From CAYYMH01 sp964472785 (GTDB taxonomy: Bacteria > Zhuqueibacterota > Zhuqueibacteria > Thermofontimicrobiales > Thermofontimicrobiaceae), in NCBI GenBank assembly GCA_964472785.1, contig CAYYMH010000041.1, positions 1 through 37,965 on the forward strand: a stretch of DNA of 37,965 bases, given 5' to 3'. Below are positions 24,319-33,438 of the stretch, piece by piece; position 1 is the stretch's first letter, and each line of letters opens with the position of its first letter. A model generated the notes under the pieces. It did not search any database. It had not been told where the DNA came from and saw only the letters and a program-made list of their open reading frames with translations. A program made the translations under genes and the position numbers.

Positions 24319-25800
24319 ATGAAAAAATTGATCATCCTCTTTTTATGTTTTCCTTTTATTATCTATTCACAAATCCGTTTGCCGCTGGAGAAACAAACTC
24401 CGCCGTTGGGAACTTCGCATGAGCAAATGATGGACTATCTGGAAAAAATTACCCGGAACTCGGATGTTTTTCAAATGGAGGTTAGCGGAAAAAGCCACCA
24501 AAACAGAGAGATTCCGGTCGTCTATTTTCCGCGCCGAACTCAGTGGGAAAAGAATAATACCACCGTGATGGTCTTTGCCCAGCAGCACGGTAATGAACCG
24601 TCAGGCAAAGAAGCGCTGCTGATGCTGCTTCACGAACTACATCTCGATCCCCAAAACTATGATTTTGAAAAGTTGAATTTAATACTCGTTCCCATGGTCA
24701 ACCCGGACGGCAACGAAGCGGATAAGCGCCGGAACGCTGATGGTTGTGATCTCAACCGGAATCATGTAATTTTGACGGAGCCGGAAACACAGGCGCTGCA
24801 CCAGCTATTTGAAAAATATCAGCCACAGGTGACGCTGGATGTGCACGAATACGGTTACCGCACTTGGCTGGAACACGGCTTTATTAAGGACTTTGGCGAG
24901 CAGTTGGATTGCATTTCCAATCCGGCAATTCCGGCGAAGTTGAAATCCTTTGCGATTGGTGAGATACTGACGCCGACTTTGACGCAGACAAGAGATCGCG
25001 GCGTGACCGCAAACCGCTATTTGATCACCCGGTCTGATATGAACCATTTCGTGCGGCACAGCACCACCGACATCAATGACGGGCGGAACGGATTTGGCAT
25101 TCGCTACACGCTGTCGTATATTTTGGAAGGATTCAATCCGCTGATCAAAGAGGAGAAAATCTGGCAGCGGGGAAAACATCAACTCACGCTGATCGAAAAC
25201 TTATTGTCGATCTGTCACGAAAAGTCAGCCGAAATCAACAAACTGGTCAACTCAACCCGCCAATACTATTCAGAACAGATACCGGATTCGGTGGTGATCC
25301 ATGCCGATTATACGGCGAAACATTCTCATCCGCTCAAAGTGAGACTGATCCGGACTGCGGATTTCAGAGATACTACGGTCGTTTTAGATGACTACCGTCC
25401 CGAACCGGAAGTGATCAAAATGGTCAAACGGCCCGACGCCTACCTGGTCCCCAATCCGGATCAAAAAATTCTCAACCTGGTCCGCCACCATCATTTTGAG
25501 CACGAGATGTTAGCAGCGGAAGAAACAATGCGTGCCGAAGCGTACCACATTACCGGCAGTGACACGTTGTACTATGAGGGCAGGGATACGATTATTCCGG
25601 CCGGCAATTTTGAGGAGACGACTCGCGCTTTCCCAAAAGGATCACTCATCATCCCAACGGATAACCTCCGGGCAGTGCAAATTGTGCAGATTTTTGAGCC
25701 GGAGAGTTTTTATGGGATTGGTTATTATGAGGAATTTCAGGATTTGTTGGAGCATGAGGTTTATTCGGTTTATCGGGTTTATTTTGATGAGACAGATTAA
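24319..25800 (+). CDS. Secreted M14 family zinc carboxypeptidase
   Basis: A 493-residue exported peptidase. Signal peptide KKLIILFLCFPFIIYSQ. The M14 zinc site is AQQHGNEPSG (H90, E93) with third ligand H176 in TLDVHEYGY. Substrate-binding VNPDGNEADKRRN and DLNRNH (128-149) and the catalytic-Glu region YTLSYILEGF (near 260) are present. The C-terminal 180 residues are an uncharacterised extension. An upstream ATG at 24298 is in frame, but ATG 24319 is preceded by CGGAG and starts the signal peptide directly. It is likely co-transcribed with the PLP enzyme gene. Specificity (carboxypeptidase or endopeptidase on peptidoglycan peptides) is not readable. Confidence 0.88.
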   Translation: MKKLIILFLCFPFIIYSQIRLPLEKQTPPLGTSHEQMMDYLEKITRNSDVFQMEVSGKSHQNREIPVVYFPRRTQWEKNNTTVMVFAQQHGNEPSGKEALLMLLHELHLDPQNYDFEKLNLILVPMVNPDGNEADKRRNADGCDLNRNHVILTEPETQALHQLFEKYQPQVTLDVHEYGYRTWLEHGFIKDFGEQLDCISNPAIPAKLKSFAIGEILTPTLTQTRDRGVTANRYLITRSDMNHFVRHSTTDINDGRNGFGIRYTLSYILEGFNPLIKEEKIWQRGKHQLTLIENLLSICHEKSAEINKLVNSTRQYYSEQIPDSVVIHADYTAKHSHPLKVRLIRTADFRDTTVVLDDYRPEPEVIKMVKRPDAYLVPNPDQKILNLVRHHHFEHEMLAAEETMRAEAYHITGSDTLYYEGRDTIIPAGNFEETTRAFPKGSLIIPTDNLRAVQIVQIFEPESFYGIGYYEEFQDLLEHEVYSVYRVYFDETD

Positions 25801-25846
25801 TTTAAATAAGATGGTTACAAAATTTTAAAAATTTTTTATTTTTTTC

Positions 25847-25875
25847 TTGACAAATATATTTTATAATTTTATATT
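25847..25875 (+). promoter_or_regulatory. Promoter of the SIR2-STAND gene
   Basis: TTGACA (25847-25852), 17-base spacer, TATATT (25870-25875); a TATAAT at 25862-25867 is too close to the -35. It predicts a leader of about 230 bases. The gap 25801-26112 is extremely AT-rich and shows no gene, no hairpin of note and no attachment-site-like repeat. Confidence 0.6.
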
Positions 25876-26112
25876 GTTAAAGTATTTTGTTACGAATTAA
25901 ACTTGTTAGATTTAATATAACATTCCAAAGCAGATAACACTAAAATCAATCTTATAAACCTATTCTCATAGAACCACACAATTTTTAACAAAATTTACTG
26001 ATTTACTTAAGAAAGCTTTTGGCAAATAAAATCAGTCATATTTTTGAATAAATAAAAAATTTAAATTTTATAAAATTATTTAAACAATTTATTTTAAAAT
26101 CGAGGCGATGAC

Positions 26113-29100
26113 ATGAGTGATGATTCTCGCAAGCTTGAATTTAACGAATTAGTCCATAGGATTACTATTGGAGAAGTAATACTATTTATTGGTGCTGGAT
26201 ATTCAATCTCTGCAGGAGGTCCTTCGGGGAAAGAACTATCAAAACATTTATTAACAAAACATCCAGATATTGATCCTATGAGCAATGATTTATTAGATAT
26301 TTGTCAGGCGATTGAAGAATCACCTAAAGGTAGAGATTCACTTGTCAGGACTATGAGAGACAAACTATCAAAGCTAACTGCAAATGAAAGCCACTTAACA
26401 CTCTCGTCATATTATTGGCCTGTCATTTTCACCACAAATTATGATAGAGTTATAGAGAATGCTTATCAAGGAAATCCTAGATCAGCGCATCTAAGGGTAC
26501 GTTATTTAAAGACGCCCACCATCATAAAACCTAACAAATCAGAGACATATTTATTTAAATTAATGGGCGATGTAGACACTGAAAATCCAGAAGAATCAAT
26601 GATACTAACACGAAGCGACTATAACTTGAATTTAAGCTACCGTCTGAGAGTACTAGAGTTTTTAAAAGAGCTTTTATCCGAGTGGACATTTCTATATATT
26701 GGGTACTCATTTAGAGATTTATTACTAACAGACCGATATCAATTAATTAATAGTGTTTTTCCAAGGAATAAACTACCATACGGATATGCATTAATGCCTG
26801 GAATTGAATATGGATCCAAGGAAGATCAAAAATTAGCAAGTTATAGAATTAAAAGTTTTAACTATACTTTTGAAAAATTTGTTAAATTATTAAAGAACAC
26901 AAAAATTACTCGGAAAAAAGAGAGTGACATATCTGAAGTTTTATTTAAGATTGTAGAGCATACAGTAACGATCTCTAATCCAAAAATGAGACATTACAAT
27001 GAATCTTATGAGCTATTAAGTACAACATCTATCCAAAAATCAGAGCCTATAGAGATGCGCGAGTTTTTTGGAGGTCGAACAGCTAATTGGTTTCCATATG
27101 TAAATGATTGGTTTCTGTATCGAAAAATATATAAAAAGATAAAAGATAAAGTTTTTCAAGAACTTGAAGATTGGGACTCAGAGTCAAATAAAATAATTGC
27201 TATTTGTGGTGCTGGGGGATCTGGCAAATCAGTAACGTGTAGGAAGTTAGCATATGATATCTATATTAATAAACAATTACCTGTACTATTACCGAGAATT
27301 GGCGGAGAAGCAATAGATGCTAAATTATTAGACGCAATCTATGAAGAATTTAAAATTGAAATTAAAAAAAACATACAAGATGGCAAAGCACTTATTGTTG
27401 AATCACCTAAGTTAGTTCTTTTGATTGATGATGGTGCTTACTCACTGCGTCGAATGCAATATATCCTAAATTCACTAACATCAAAAGGTAAACGAATATT
27501 AATAATTGTTTTCACGAGAACAGATGAATTGTCATTTTCAAGAGAGTATTTCAATATATCATTAACCTCCGAAAACATTTTGACACTACCTGATAAAATT
27601 TCTATAGAAGAACAGAAAAATTTACTGAAACAGCTAGAAAAACTAAATATTTCAGCTCCTGATTTAACTTATTTTTCTAAGTCTATAGAATCTAAATCAT
27701 TTTTTTCTACTATCTATTATCATAACTATCTTTGTAGGGATACATTGGAAAATAGTGTTATTCGTGAATATGAAGAGCAAAATCCGCAAGTACAAAAGGT
27801 TTATGAATATTTATGTGCTGTAGGTAGATTTGGAGTTTATCTTAATATCGGTTTACTAGCTAGATTAGTTAAGTTATCAATATCTGAATTCGTTGATAAA
27901 GTAATAAAAAAAGCAGCAAGTGATATTGTTGTTGAATACCCTAGCCAGGAAAATGAATTTTTATATGGACCAAGAAGTAGAACAGTTGCAGAAATTATCA
28001 TGAACAAAAAATTTCCCCATGTCTCTGACCAGCTACAATTAATTTATGAAATTGTTAATAATAGTATACCAGGGTATAACGTGGAAGAAGTAAATCTTAC
28101 GGTTTTACTTCTTGAAAGAATTTTAAGTCCTATGACGACTATTTTTTCTCTTGACGATAAACGCAGTATAGTAGAGATATATATGACAAAGGGTTTCAAA
28201 GATAGAGCCGTAATACATCATTATGCGCTACTTGAATTAGATGAAGCTACGAAGAATACGTATCAAATATCTGAAGATGGTTTAGAGAAAGCAGAAATAA
28301 TGCTAACAAAAGCATTAGATATTCCAATTCAAGATACAGATATTTCTAGGTTTGAATCAAATCAAAATATTTATACAAGCCTTGGCGTACTGTATAGTTG
28401 GCGTTCTCAGCTATTTGAATCAAATAATCAACCAGCTCTAGCAGACAAAGCATCAGAAAAAGCTGAAAGATACTTTTATAAAGGCTTGGAAGGGATGTTG
28501 TCAAATCAGCACGCTTATCACGCAATGGCAAATATGTATTATCATAGAATGAATAGAACAAAAGATAGTCTTGCAAAGGCCAACCTTCTATCTAAATCAA
28601 TAGATATTATTAATCAAGGAAAAAGTGTTTTATCAGATGCTAATCAAGAAATATTATTTGAACTTGAATCAAGGATATTAGCTAAATGTTGTAAAGAAAA
28701 AGAATTATCAGCTGCTCTTGATGTGTTAGCACAAAAATATAAAAATCCAAAAGGGCATTATATAAAAGCGTTATTTAAGTTTAAAGACATAAACAATGAC
28801 AGGAAATTAAATTACAAGTACATCTCTGAGTTGTATAATGTACGAGATATTTTGTTAGATGGCCTTAATTTAAATAATGAAGATGTGAATTGCCTAACTT
28901 TGCTTGCCAAAGTTGAAGAAGAAATTAATCCATCAAATTTAGAAAAAGTATATGAAGTTTTGTTAAAATTATGTTCTATTAGTACACAAATTCCAAATTT
29001 AAGAGCTTATTTTGATTTACTCCGAATTTCACTTCTTCTAAAATATTATATAAAGGCTAGAGAAGCAATAAATATATTGAGAAATAATTCTTATGACCAT

Positions 29101-29352
29101 CCATTACGTTTTATGAGGTATATATTAAAAGACACAAATGGTAAACCCATAATATATGAGGGAGTTGTAAGTAGATTTGAAAGCAGTATGGAAGGTTTCA
29201 TCTATTCAGATGAATTAAAAGAATTTTCAACTTCTATCTTATTTTTTATTCCGAGACAAAGTTTTACTGTAAAAAAGGGACAAAATGTTAAATTTAAATT
29301 AGGTATTAGGTATCATTTTCCAATAGCTGTTGATTTAGAATTGATTAAATAA
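26113..29352 (+). CDS. SIR2-STAND NTPase with helical repeats and C-terminal OB-like domain (putative anti-phage defence)
   Basis: A 1079-residue, four-part protein. (1) SIR2-like domain, about 10-260: FIGAGYSISAG (25-35), FTTNYDRVIE (106-115), LFKLMGDVD (147-155), GYSFRDLLL (197-205). The position of the usual catalytic His (KLHGD) is Met151. (2) STAND/NACHT-like NTPase, about 355-600: Walker A GAGGSGKS (366-373), Walker B LVLLIDDG (434-441), and FTRTDE (467-472) as sensor strand. (3) Alpha-helical, TPR-like repeats, about 690-1010. (4) Residues 1013-1079, beta-rich with cold-shock-like spacing: MEGFIYSD, ILFFIP, KKGQNVKFKLG. The architecture resembles Avs5-type SIR2-STAND phage sensors, in which NAD depletion kills the infected cell. 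GAGG lies seven bases before ATG 26113. It is single-gene and far more AT-rich than its flanks, so probably acquired. Function is inferred from architecture. Confidence 0.85.
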   Translation: MSDDSRKLEFNELVHRITIGEVILFIGAGYSISAGGPSGKELSKHLLTKHPDIDPMSNDLLDICQAIEESPKGRDSLVRTMRDKLSKLTANESHLTLSSYYWPVIFTTNYDRVIENAYQGNPRSAHLRVRYLKTPTIIKPNKSETYLFKLMGDVDTENPEESMILTRSDYNLNLSYRLRVLEFLKELLSEWTFLYIGYSFRDLLLTDRYQLINSVFPRNKLPYGYALMPGIEYGSKEDQKLASYRIKSFNYTFEKFVKLLKNTKITRKKESDISEVLFKIVEHTVTISNPKMRHYNESYELLSTTSIQKSEPIEMREFFGGRTANWFPYVNDWFLYRKIYKKIKDKVFQELEDWDSESNKIIAICGAGGSGKSVTCRKLAYDIYINKQLPVLLPRIGGEAIDAKLLDAIYEEFKIEIKKNIQDGKALIVESPKLVLLIDDGAYSLRRMQYILNSLTSKGKRILIIVFTRTDELSFSREYFNISLTSENILTLPDKISIEEQKNLLKQLEKLNISAPDLTYFSKSIESKSFFSTIYYHNYLCRDTLENSVIREYEEQNPQVQKVYEYLCAVGRFGVYLNIGLLARLVKLSISEFVDKVIKKAASDIVVEYPSQENEFLYGPRSRTVAEIIMNKKFPHVSDQLQLIYEIVNNSIPGYNVEEVNLTVLLLERILSPMTTIFSLDDKRSIVEIYMTKGFKDRAVIHHYALLELDEATKNTYQISEDGLEKAEIMLTKALDIPIQDTDISRFESNQNIYTSLGVLYSWRSQLFESNNQPALADKASEKAERYFYKGLEGMLSNQHAYHAMANMYYHRMNRTKDSLAKANLLSKSIDIINQGKSVLSDANQEILFELESRILAKCCKEKELSAALDVLAQKYKNPKGHYIKALFKFKDINNDRKLNYKYISELYNVRDILLDGLNLNNEDVNCLTLLAKVEEEINPSNLEKVYEVLLKLCSISTQIPNLRAYFDLLRISLLLKYYIKAREAINILRNNSYDHPLRFMRYILKDTNGKPIIYEGVVSRFESSMEGFIYSDELKEFSTSILFFIPRQSFTVKKGQNVKFKLGIRYHFPIAVDLELIK

Positions 29353-29509
29353 TTATTTTTTGGACATCCTTGCTCATACTATCAATCAATAAAATAAATT
29401 ATAAGTTTGTGATAATTATATTTGATTAATAAACTATTTTTTACTTTTATACAAATTACAATAACTAAAATAACCTCACCTAAATTATTAAAATATATGT
29501 TTATTATTG

Positions 29510-30436
29510 CTACCAATCACCCATCTCCCCATCTACCTTCGTCGTCATCGGCACCTTCACTTTCGACTCCGACATCAGGGCAAACGTCACACCGGTCAGA
29601 ATTACAATCCCACCCAATATTTTCATCAGCGTCAATGTCTCCCCTAAAATAAAAAATGCCAATATCGACGCGCCGATGGGTTCGCCTAACATGATAATGG
29701 ATATGGTGGGGGCTTTGAAATATTCCAGCGCCCAGTTGAACGAGGTGTGTCCGATGATCTGCGGGAAAATGGCAATGGCGAAAAAGAGTAAGTAAACATT
29801 AGCGCTGTAATTGAACAACGGAGCGCCGCTGAAAATCGTGATCAGCAGCAACAGGATCGCGGTCACTGAATAGACGGCTGTCACATAGCGAAAGGTGTCG
29901 ATTTCGGCGCGGAGTTTTCTGCCGGCTAACAGATATCCTGCCGCGCCAACAGCGCCGCAGATTGCCAGCAGGTTACCGGACAGGGAATTGGCGTCCCTGG
30001 AAAAATCATCGATGCTGATAGTAACACTGCCCAGCATGGCAAGCGCAATCCCGACAACCATCATCGCGTTCGGTTTTTCTTTCAAAAATATGATACTACC
30101 TATTGCCACAAAAATCGGTGCGCTCTGCACCAACACCACCGAACTGGCGACCGATGTCAATTTTAACGAGGAGATCCACGTCGCGAAATGGATGGTCAAA
30201 AACACTCCCGAGACAGCGATGATTTTCAACTGGGACGGCGAGAAAGAACGCCAAATCGGTCCGGATTTTATTCGCGTGAACCCGAGATAAAATGCAGATG
30301 CAATCACCAGCCGATATGTTGCAATGACCAATGCCGGAGCATCGCACAGTTTGATAAATATAGATGCAATCGAAATTGCCAGTAGTCCGCAGCTTAAAAT
30401 GATAATCGCTTTTGTCTGTATTCCTTTTTCAGCCAT
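29510..30436 (-). CDS. EamA/DMT family transporter
   Basis: A 308-residue integral membrane protein with ten predicted helices in two EamA repeats: repeat 1 at about 10-145 (IFIKLCDAPALVIATYRLVI, then LKEKPNAMMVVGIALAMLGS) and repeat 2 at about 155-295 (AIFPQIIGHTSFNWALEYF, then LGEPIGASILAFFILGETLT). These drug/metabolite transporters export amino acids, nucleotides or other metabolites; the substrate is not readable. AAGGA lies about 11 bases before ATG 30436. It stands alone between the SIR2-STAND gene and a divergent M14 gene. Confidence 0.92.
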   Translation of the reverse strand: MAEKGIQTKAIIILSCGLLAISIASIFIKLCDAPALVIATYRLVIASAFYLGFTRIKSGPIWRSFSPSQLKIIAVSGVFLTIHFATWISSLKLTSVASSVVLVQSAPIFVAIGSIIFLKEKPNAMMVVGIALAMLGSVTISIDDFSRDANSLSGNLLAICGAVGAAGYLLAGRKLRAEIDTFRYVTAVYSVTAILLLLITIFSGAPLFNYSANVYLLFFAIAIFPQIIGHTSFNWALEYFKAPTISIIMLGEPIGASILAFFILGETLTLMKILGGIVILTGVTFALMSESKVKVPMTTKVDGEMGDW

Positions 30437-30646
30437 TTGGTTCGAAGTCCTTGTTTTTTTAATTCAGCAACGGTTTGACAGGGATTTTCAATGGTTGTTT
30501 TATTGTTTTTCGGTGATTCAATCGTAAGCTTTTTATTTGAAACTGAATTTATAAAATCCTTACGGATTAATTCCCGATATTTCTTTTTTAAAAAAATCTT
30601 TGGCTAAAAAAAATGACATTTCTTTAATCAAAAATCAAATTTTTTC

Positions 30647-30674
30647 TTGCATTACTTAACAAATTTGATATATT
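30647..30674 (+). promoter_or_regulatory. Candidate promoter of the large M14 peptidase gene
   Basis: TTGCAT (30647-30652), 16-base spacer, TATATT (30669-30674). It resembles the TTGCA-N16 promoters of perR and the catalase. The remainder of the gap 30437-30762 contains nothing else I can support. Confidence 0.45.
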
Positions 30675-30762
30675 TATATAATACGTTTATGCCGCGCTAA
30701 ATTACAAATATTTTTCGACAATTCAAACAAATATTTTCCTGTTCAACCACATTGGAGGAACG

Positions 30763-33345
30763 ATGAAAAAATATCTGATATTTGGAATTATATTTCTTCT
30801 AATTTCAACGATGGCGCCTGCACAAATCCAATCCCCGGATGATTTTCTGGGATTTCCACTGGGTGCGGATCGCAAGTTAGCAGACTACCATCAAATTTTA
30901 GACTACTTTAATTCAATTGAAAAAGCATCGCCCCGAATTAAAGTGATTAATTTGGGAAAAACCACGGAAGACAACGACTTATTCATCGCGGTTATTTCCT
31001 CGGCAGATAATATCCAAAAACTGGATCACTACAAAAAAATCAGTTACCAGTTAGCTCATCCGGAACAAATCAGAGAAGAAGAGGCAGATGAACTGATTGA
31101 ATCAGGAAAGGTCGTTACTTTCATCACCTGTAACATCCATTCGACAGAAATCGGCGCCAGCCAGATGGCAATGGAATTTGCCTATAAGTTAATCACACGA
31201 GATGATGACGAGATACAGTTTTATCTGGATAATGTGATTTTGGTGCTGATGCCGTCAGCCAATCCAGATGGTCAGATTATGGTGTGCGACTGGTACCGGC
31301 AATGGGTCGGAACCGAATATGAGGGTGGACGAATGCCCTGGCTCTATCACAAATATGTGGGGCATGATACCAATCGCGATTTTTACATGCTGAACCTAAG
31401 AGAATCTAAACTGATCAACAAAGTGATGAGTCAGGAGTGGTTTCCACAGGTGCATCTGGATGAACATCAAATGGGCAACAGCGGACCGAGAATGTTTGTC
31501 CCGCCGTACAAAGATCCGATGAGCCCAAACCTCTCTCCGCTGCTATTGAGACTGGAAGCGCTGTACGGCACCAATATGTCTTTCCGGCTCGAAGAAGAGG
31601 GAAAAGCCGGTGTTATCGATTCGTGGGCATTTGACTCCTATTGGCCCGGTGGAACGCGCACCGCTGCCTGGAAAAACATTGTCAGTTTGTTAACAGAGTT
31701 GGCGAGCTGCCGGATCGCAACACCGATTTACGTTGAAGAAAACGAATTGTCCGGCGGTCGGAAAGGAATGGTGGAGTACAAACAGCAGGTGAACTTCCCC
31801 AATCCCTGGCAGGGTGGTTGGTGGCGACTGCGCGATATTATCGATTATGAATTAATCGCTTCTTATGCGTTCCTCGAAATTTCGGCCAAATACCGGAAAG
31901 ACATTCTAAAAGGTTTTTATCAGATGAATGTTGAAGCTATTGAGCAGGGAAAATCAGAACCGCCATTCGCTTATGTTATTCCTACTTTTCAGCACGATGA
32001 GATTACTGCTGTCAAATTAGTGGAGCTTTTGCTGGAACATGACATTCGGATTTATCAATCCACAGCAGAACTTATTGTAAATGGTCGTTTTTACAAACCG
32101 GGAAGCTACATTATTCCGTTAGCCCAGCCCTTGCGTCCGCTTATTAAAGAAATGTTGGACACGCAGCGCTTCCCGGAAGTCAAGCTCAGTTCGGGGAGTG
32201 AACCGATTTATCCCTATGATGTAACTGCCTGGTCGTTGCCTTTAATGATGAATGTAAACTGTGATGCGGTTGCGCAACCAGTCGACGTGGCAATGAAGCC
32301 TGTTTCAAAAGCGGTTTTTCCAACTGGCAGAATTACCGGTGAAAGCCAATACGGTTACGCGCTTTCCCATCAATTTAACGACGCGAGCATCGCGGTGAAC
32401 CGTTTGTTGCAGGGTAATTTTGATGTGCTTGCTGCGAAGGATGCTTTTGAAAATAACGGCGTAAATTTTGATCCCGGCACTATTTTAATTCCGCAACAGA
32501 AAAACTTAAATGATGAACTCCAATCCATCGCAGATGATCTTCATTTAACTTTTCACTCGTTGGATCAGCCAATTCCCAAAATGGCTTATGAGCTTGAATC
32601 CGTCCGAGTCGGAATGATAAAACCGTGGCGCGCCAGCATGGACGAGGGCTGGACGCGTTGGTTGCTGGAGCAATTTGAATTCAATCTGGTGAGCCTGACT
32701 AATGATATGATCAAGAAAGGAAATTTAAACAAAAATTATCAAGCAATCATTATCCCTGCCATCGGGAAAAGCACTATCATCAATCCGAAACCCTCTAATT
32801 CGAGCCAAGCCAAATATTATCGTCCGTTCCCGGAAAAATATGAAGGTGGCATCGGCGAAGAGGGCGTTGATAACCTGAGAGAATTTGTCAAAAAGGGTGG
32901 TACATTAATTACACTCGATAGCGGCTGCGAACTGCCCATCGATGAATTTCCGCTGCCGGTTTCCAATACCTTGGACAACAAAAGCAGAAGTGAATATTAT
33001 GCGCCGGGCGTTATCGTAAAGGCGCTCATTGACAAACATCATCCGGTTGGCTGGGGTATGCCCGAATCGTTCGCTGCGTTCAATAAAATGAGTCCGGCGT
33101 TCAGAACCTACGCGCCTTTTGGTGACATGGATCGAAAGGTTGTTGCTCATTATCCTGACGAACCGCTTTTATTGAGCGGCTGGCTAAAAGGTGAAGAGCA
33201 TTTACATCGAAAAGCAGCCATTGTTGATATCAAATATGGTGAGGGGAAAGTTGTTTTGATCGGGTTTCGTGCCCAGCATCGGGCGCAACCGCACGGAACA
33301 TTCAAAATTTTGTTCAATGCGATTCACTATGCAGGAATCAAATAG
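30763..33345 (+). CDS. Large secreted M14 family zinc metallopeptidase
   Basis: An 860-residue exported peptidase: signal peptide MKKYLIFGIIFLLISTMAPAQ. The M14 domain covers about 40-330, with the zinc motif CNIHSTEIGAS (H126, E129), SANPDG (165-170), HDTNRDFYML (201-210) and the third His in HLDEHQMG (231-238). The remaining 500 residues include a repeated FIPxx-type segment and a class-I-glutamine-amidotransferase-like stretch near the end (LREFVKKGGTLITLDSG, GKVVLIGFRAQHRAQPHGTF), typical of large FCB M14 proteins. GGAGG precedes ATG 30763. It is a separate M14 lineage from the gene at 24319 and shares little with it outside the zinc motifs. Substrate unknown; use of extracellular protein is inferred. 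Confidence 0.9.
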   Translation: MKKYLIFGIIFLLISTMAPAQIQSPDDFLGFPLGADRKLADYHQILDYFNSIEKASPRIKVINLGKTTEDNDLFIAVISSADNIQKLDHYKKISYQLAHPEQIREEEADELIESGKVVTFITCNIHSTEIGASQMAMEFAYKLITRDDDEIQFYLDNVILVLMPSANPDGQIMVCDWYRQWVGTEYEGGRMPWLYHKYVGHDTNRDFYMLNLRESKLINKVMSQEWFPQVHLDEHQMGNSGPRMFVPPYKDPMSPNLSPLLLRLEALYGTNMSFRLEEEGKAGVIDSWAFDSYWPGGTRTAAWKNIVSLLTELASCRIATPIYVEENELSGGRKGMVEYKQQVNFPNPWQGGWWRLRDIIDYELIASYAFLEISAKYRKDILKGFYQMNVEAIEQGKSEPPFAYVIPTFQHDEITAVKLVELLLEHDIRIYQSTAELIVNGRFYKPGSYIIPLAQPLRPLIKEMLDTQRFPEVKLSSGSEPIYPYDVTAWSLPLMMNVNCDAVAQPVDVAMKPVSKAVFPTGRITGESQYGYALSHQFNDASIAVNRLLQGNFDVLAAKDAFENNGVNFDPGTILIPQQKNLNDELQSIADDLHLTFHSLDQPIPKMAYELESVRVGMIKPWRASMDEGWTRWLLEQFEFNLVSLTNDMIKKGNLNKNYQAIIIPAIGKSTIINPKPSNSSQAKYYRPFPEKYEGGIGEEGVDNLREFVKKGGTLITLDSGCELPIDEFPLPVSNTLDNKSRSEYYAPGVIVKALIDKHHPVGWGMPESFAAFNKMSPAFRTYAPFGDMDRKVVAHYPDEPLLLSGWLKGEEHLHRKAAIVDIKYGEGKVVLIGFRAQHRAQPHGTFKILFNAIHYAGIK

Positions 33346-33438
33346 CTATGATTTTATTTTAAACAAAAGCGAGATTTAATTTATAAAATAAACCACAAAT
33401 TTATTCAATCACACTAACCTTTTTAAAAAGGAGACAAA

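Noticed and set aside
25862..25867. TATAAT as the -10 of the SIR2-STAND promoter
   Set aside because: Only nine bases from TTGACA; the TATATT at 25870 gives the correct 17-base spacing.
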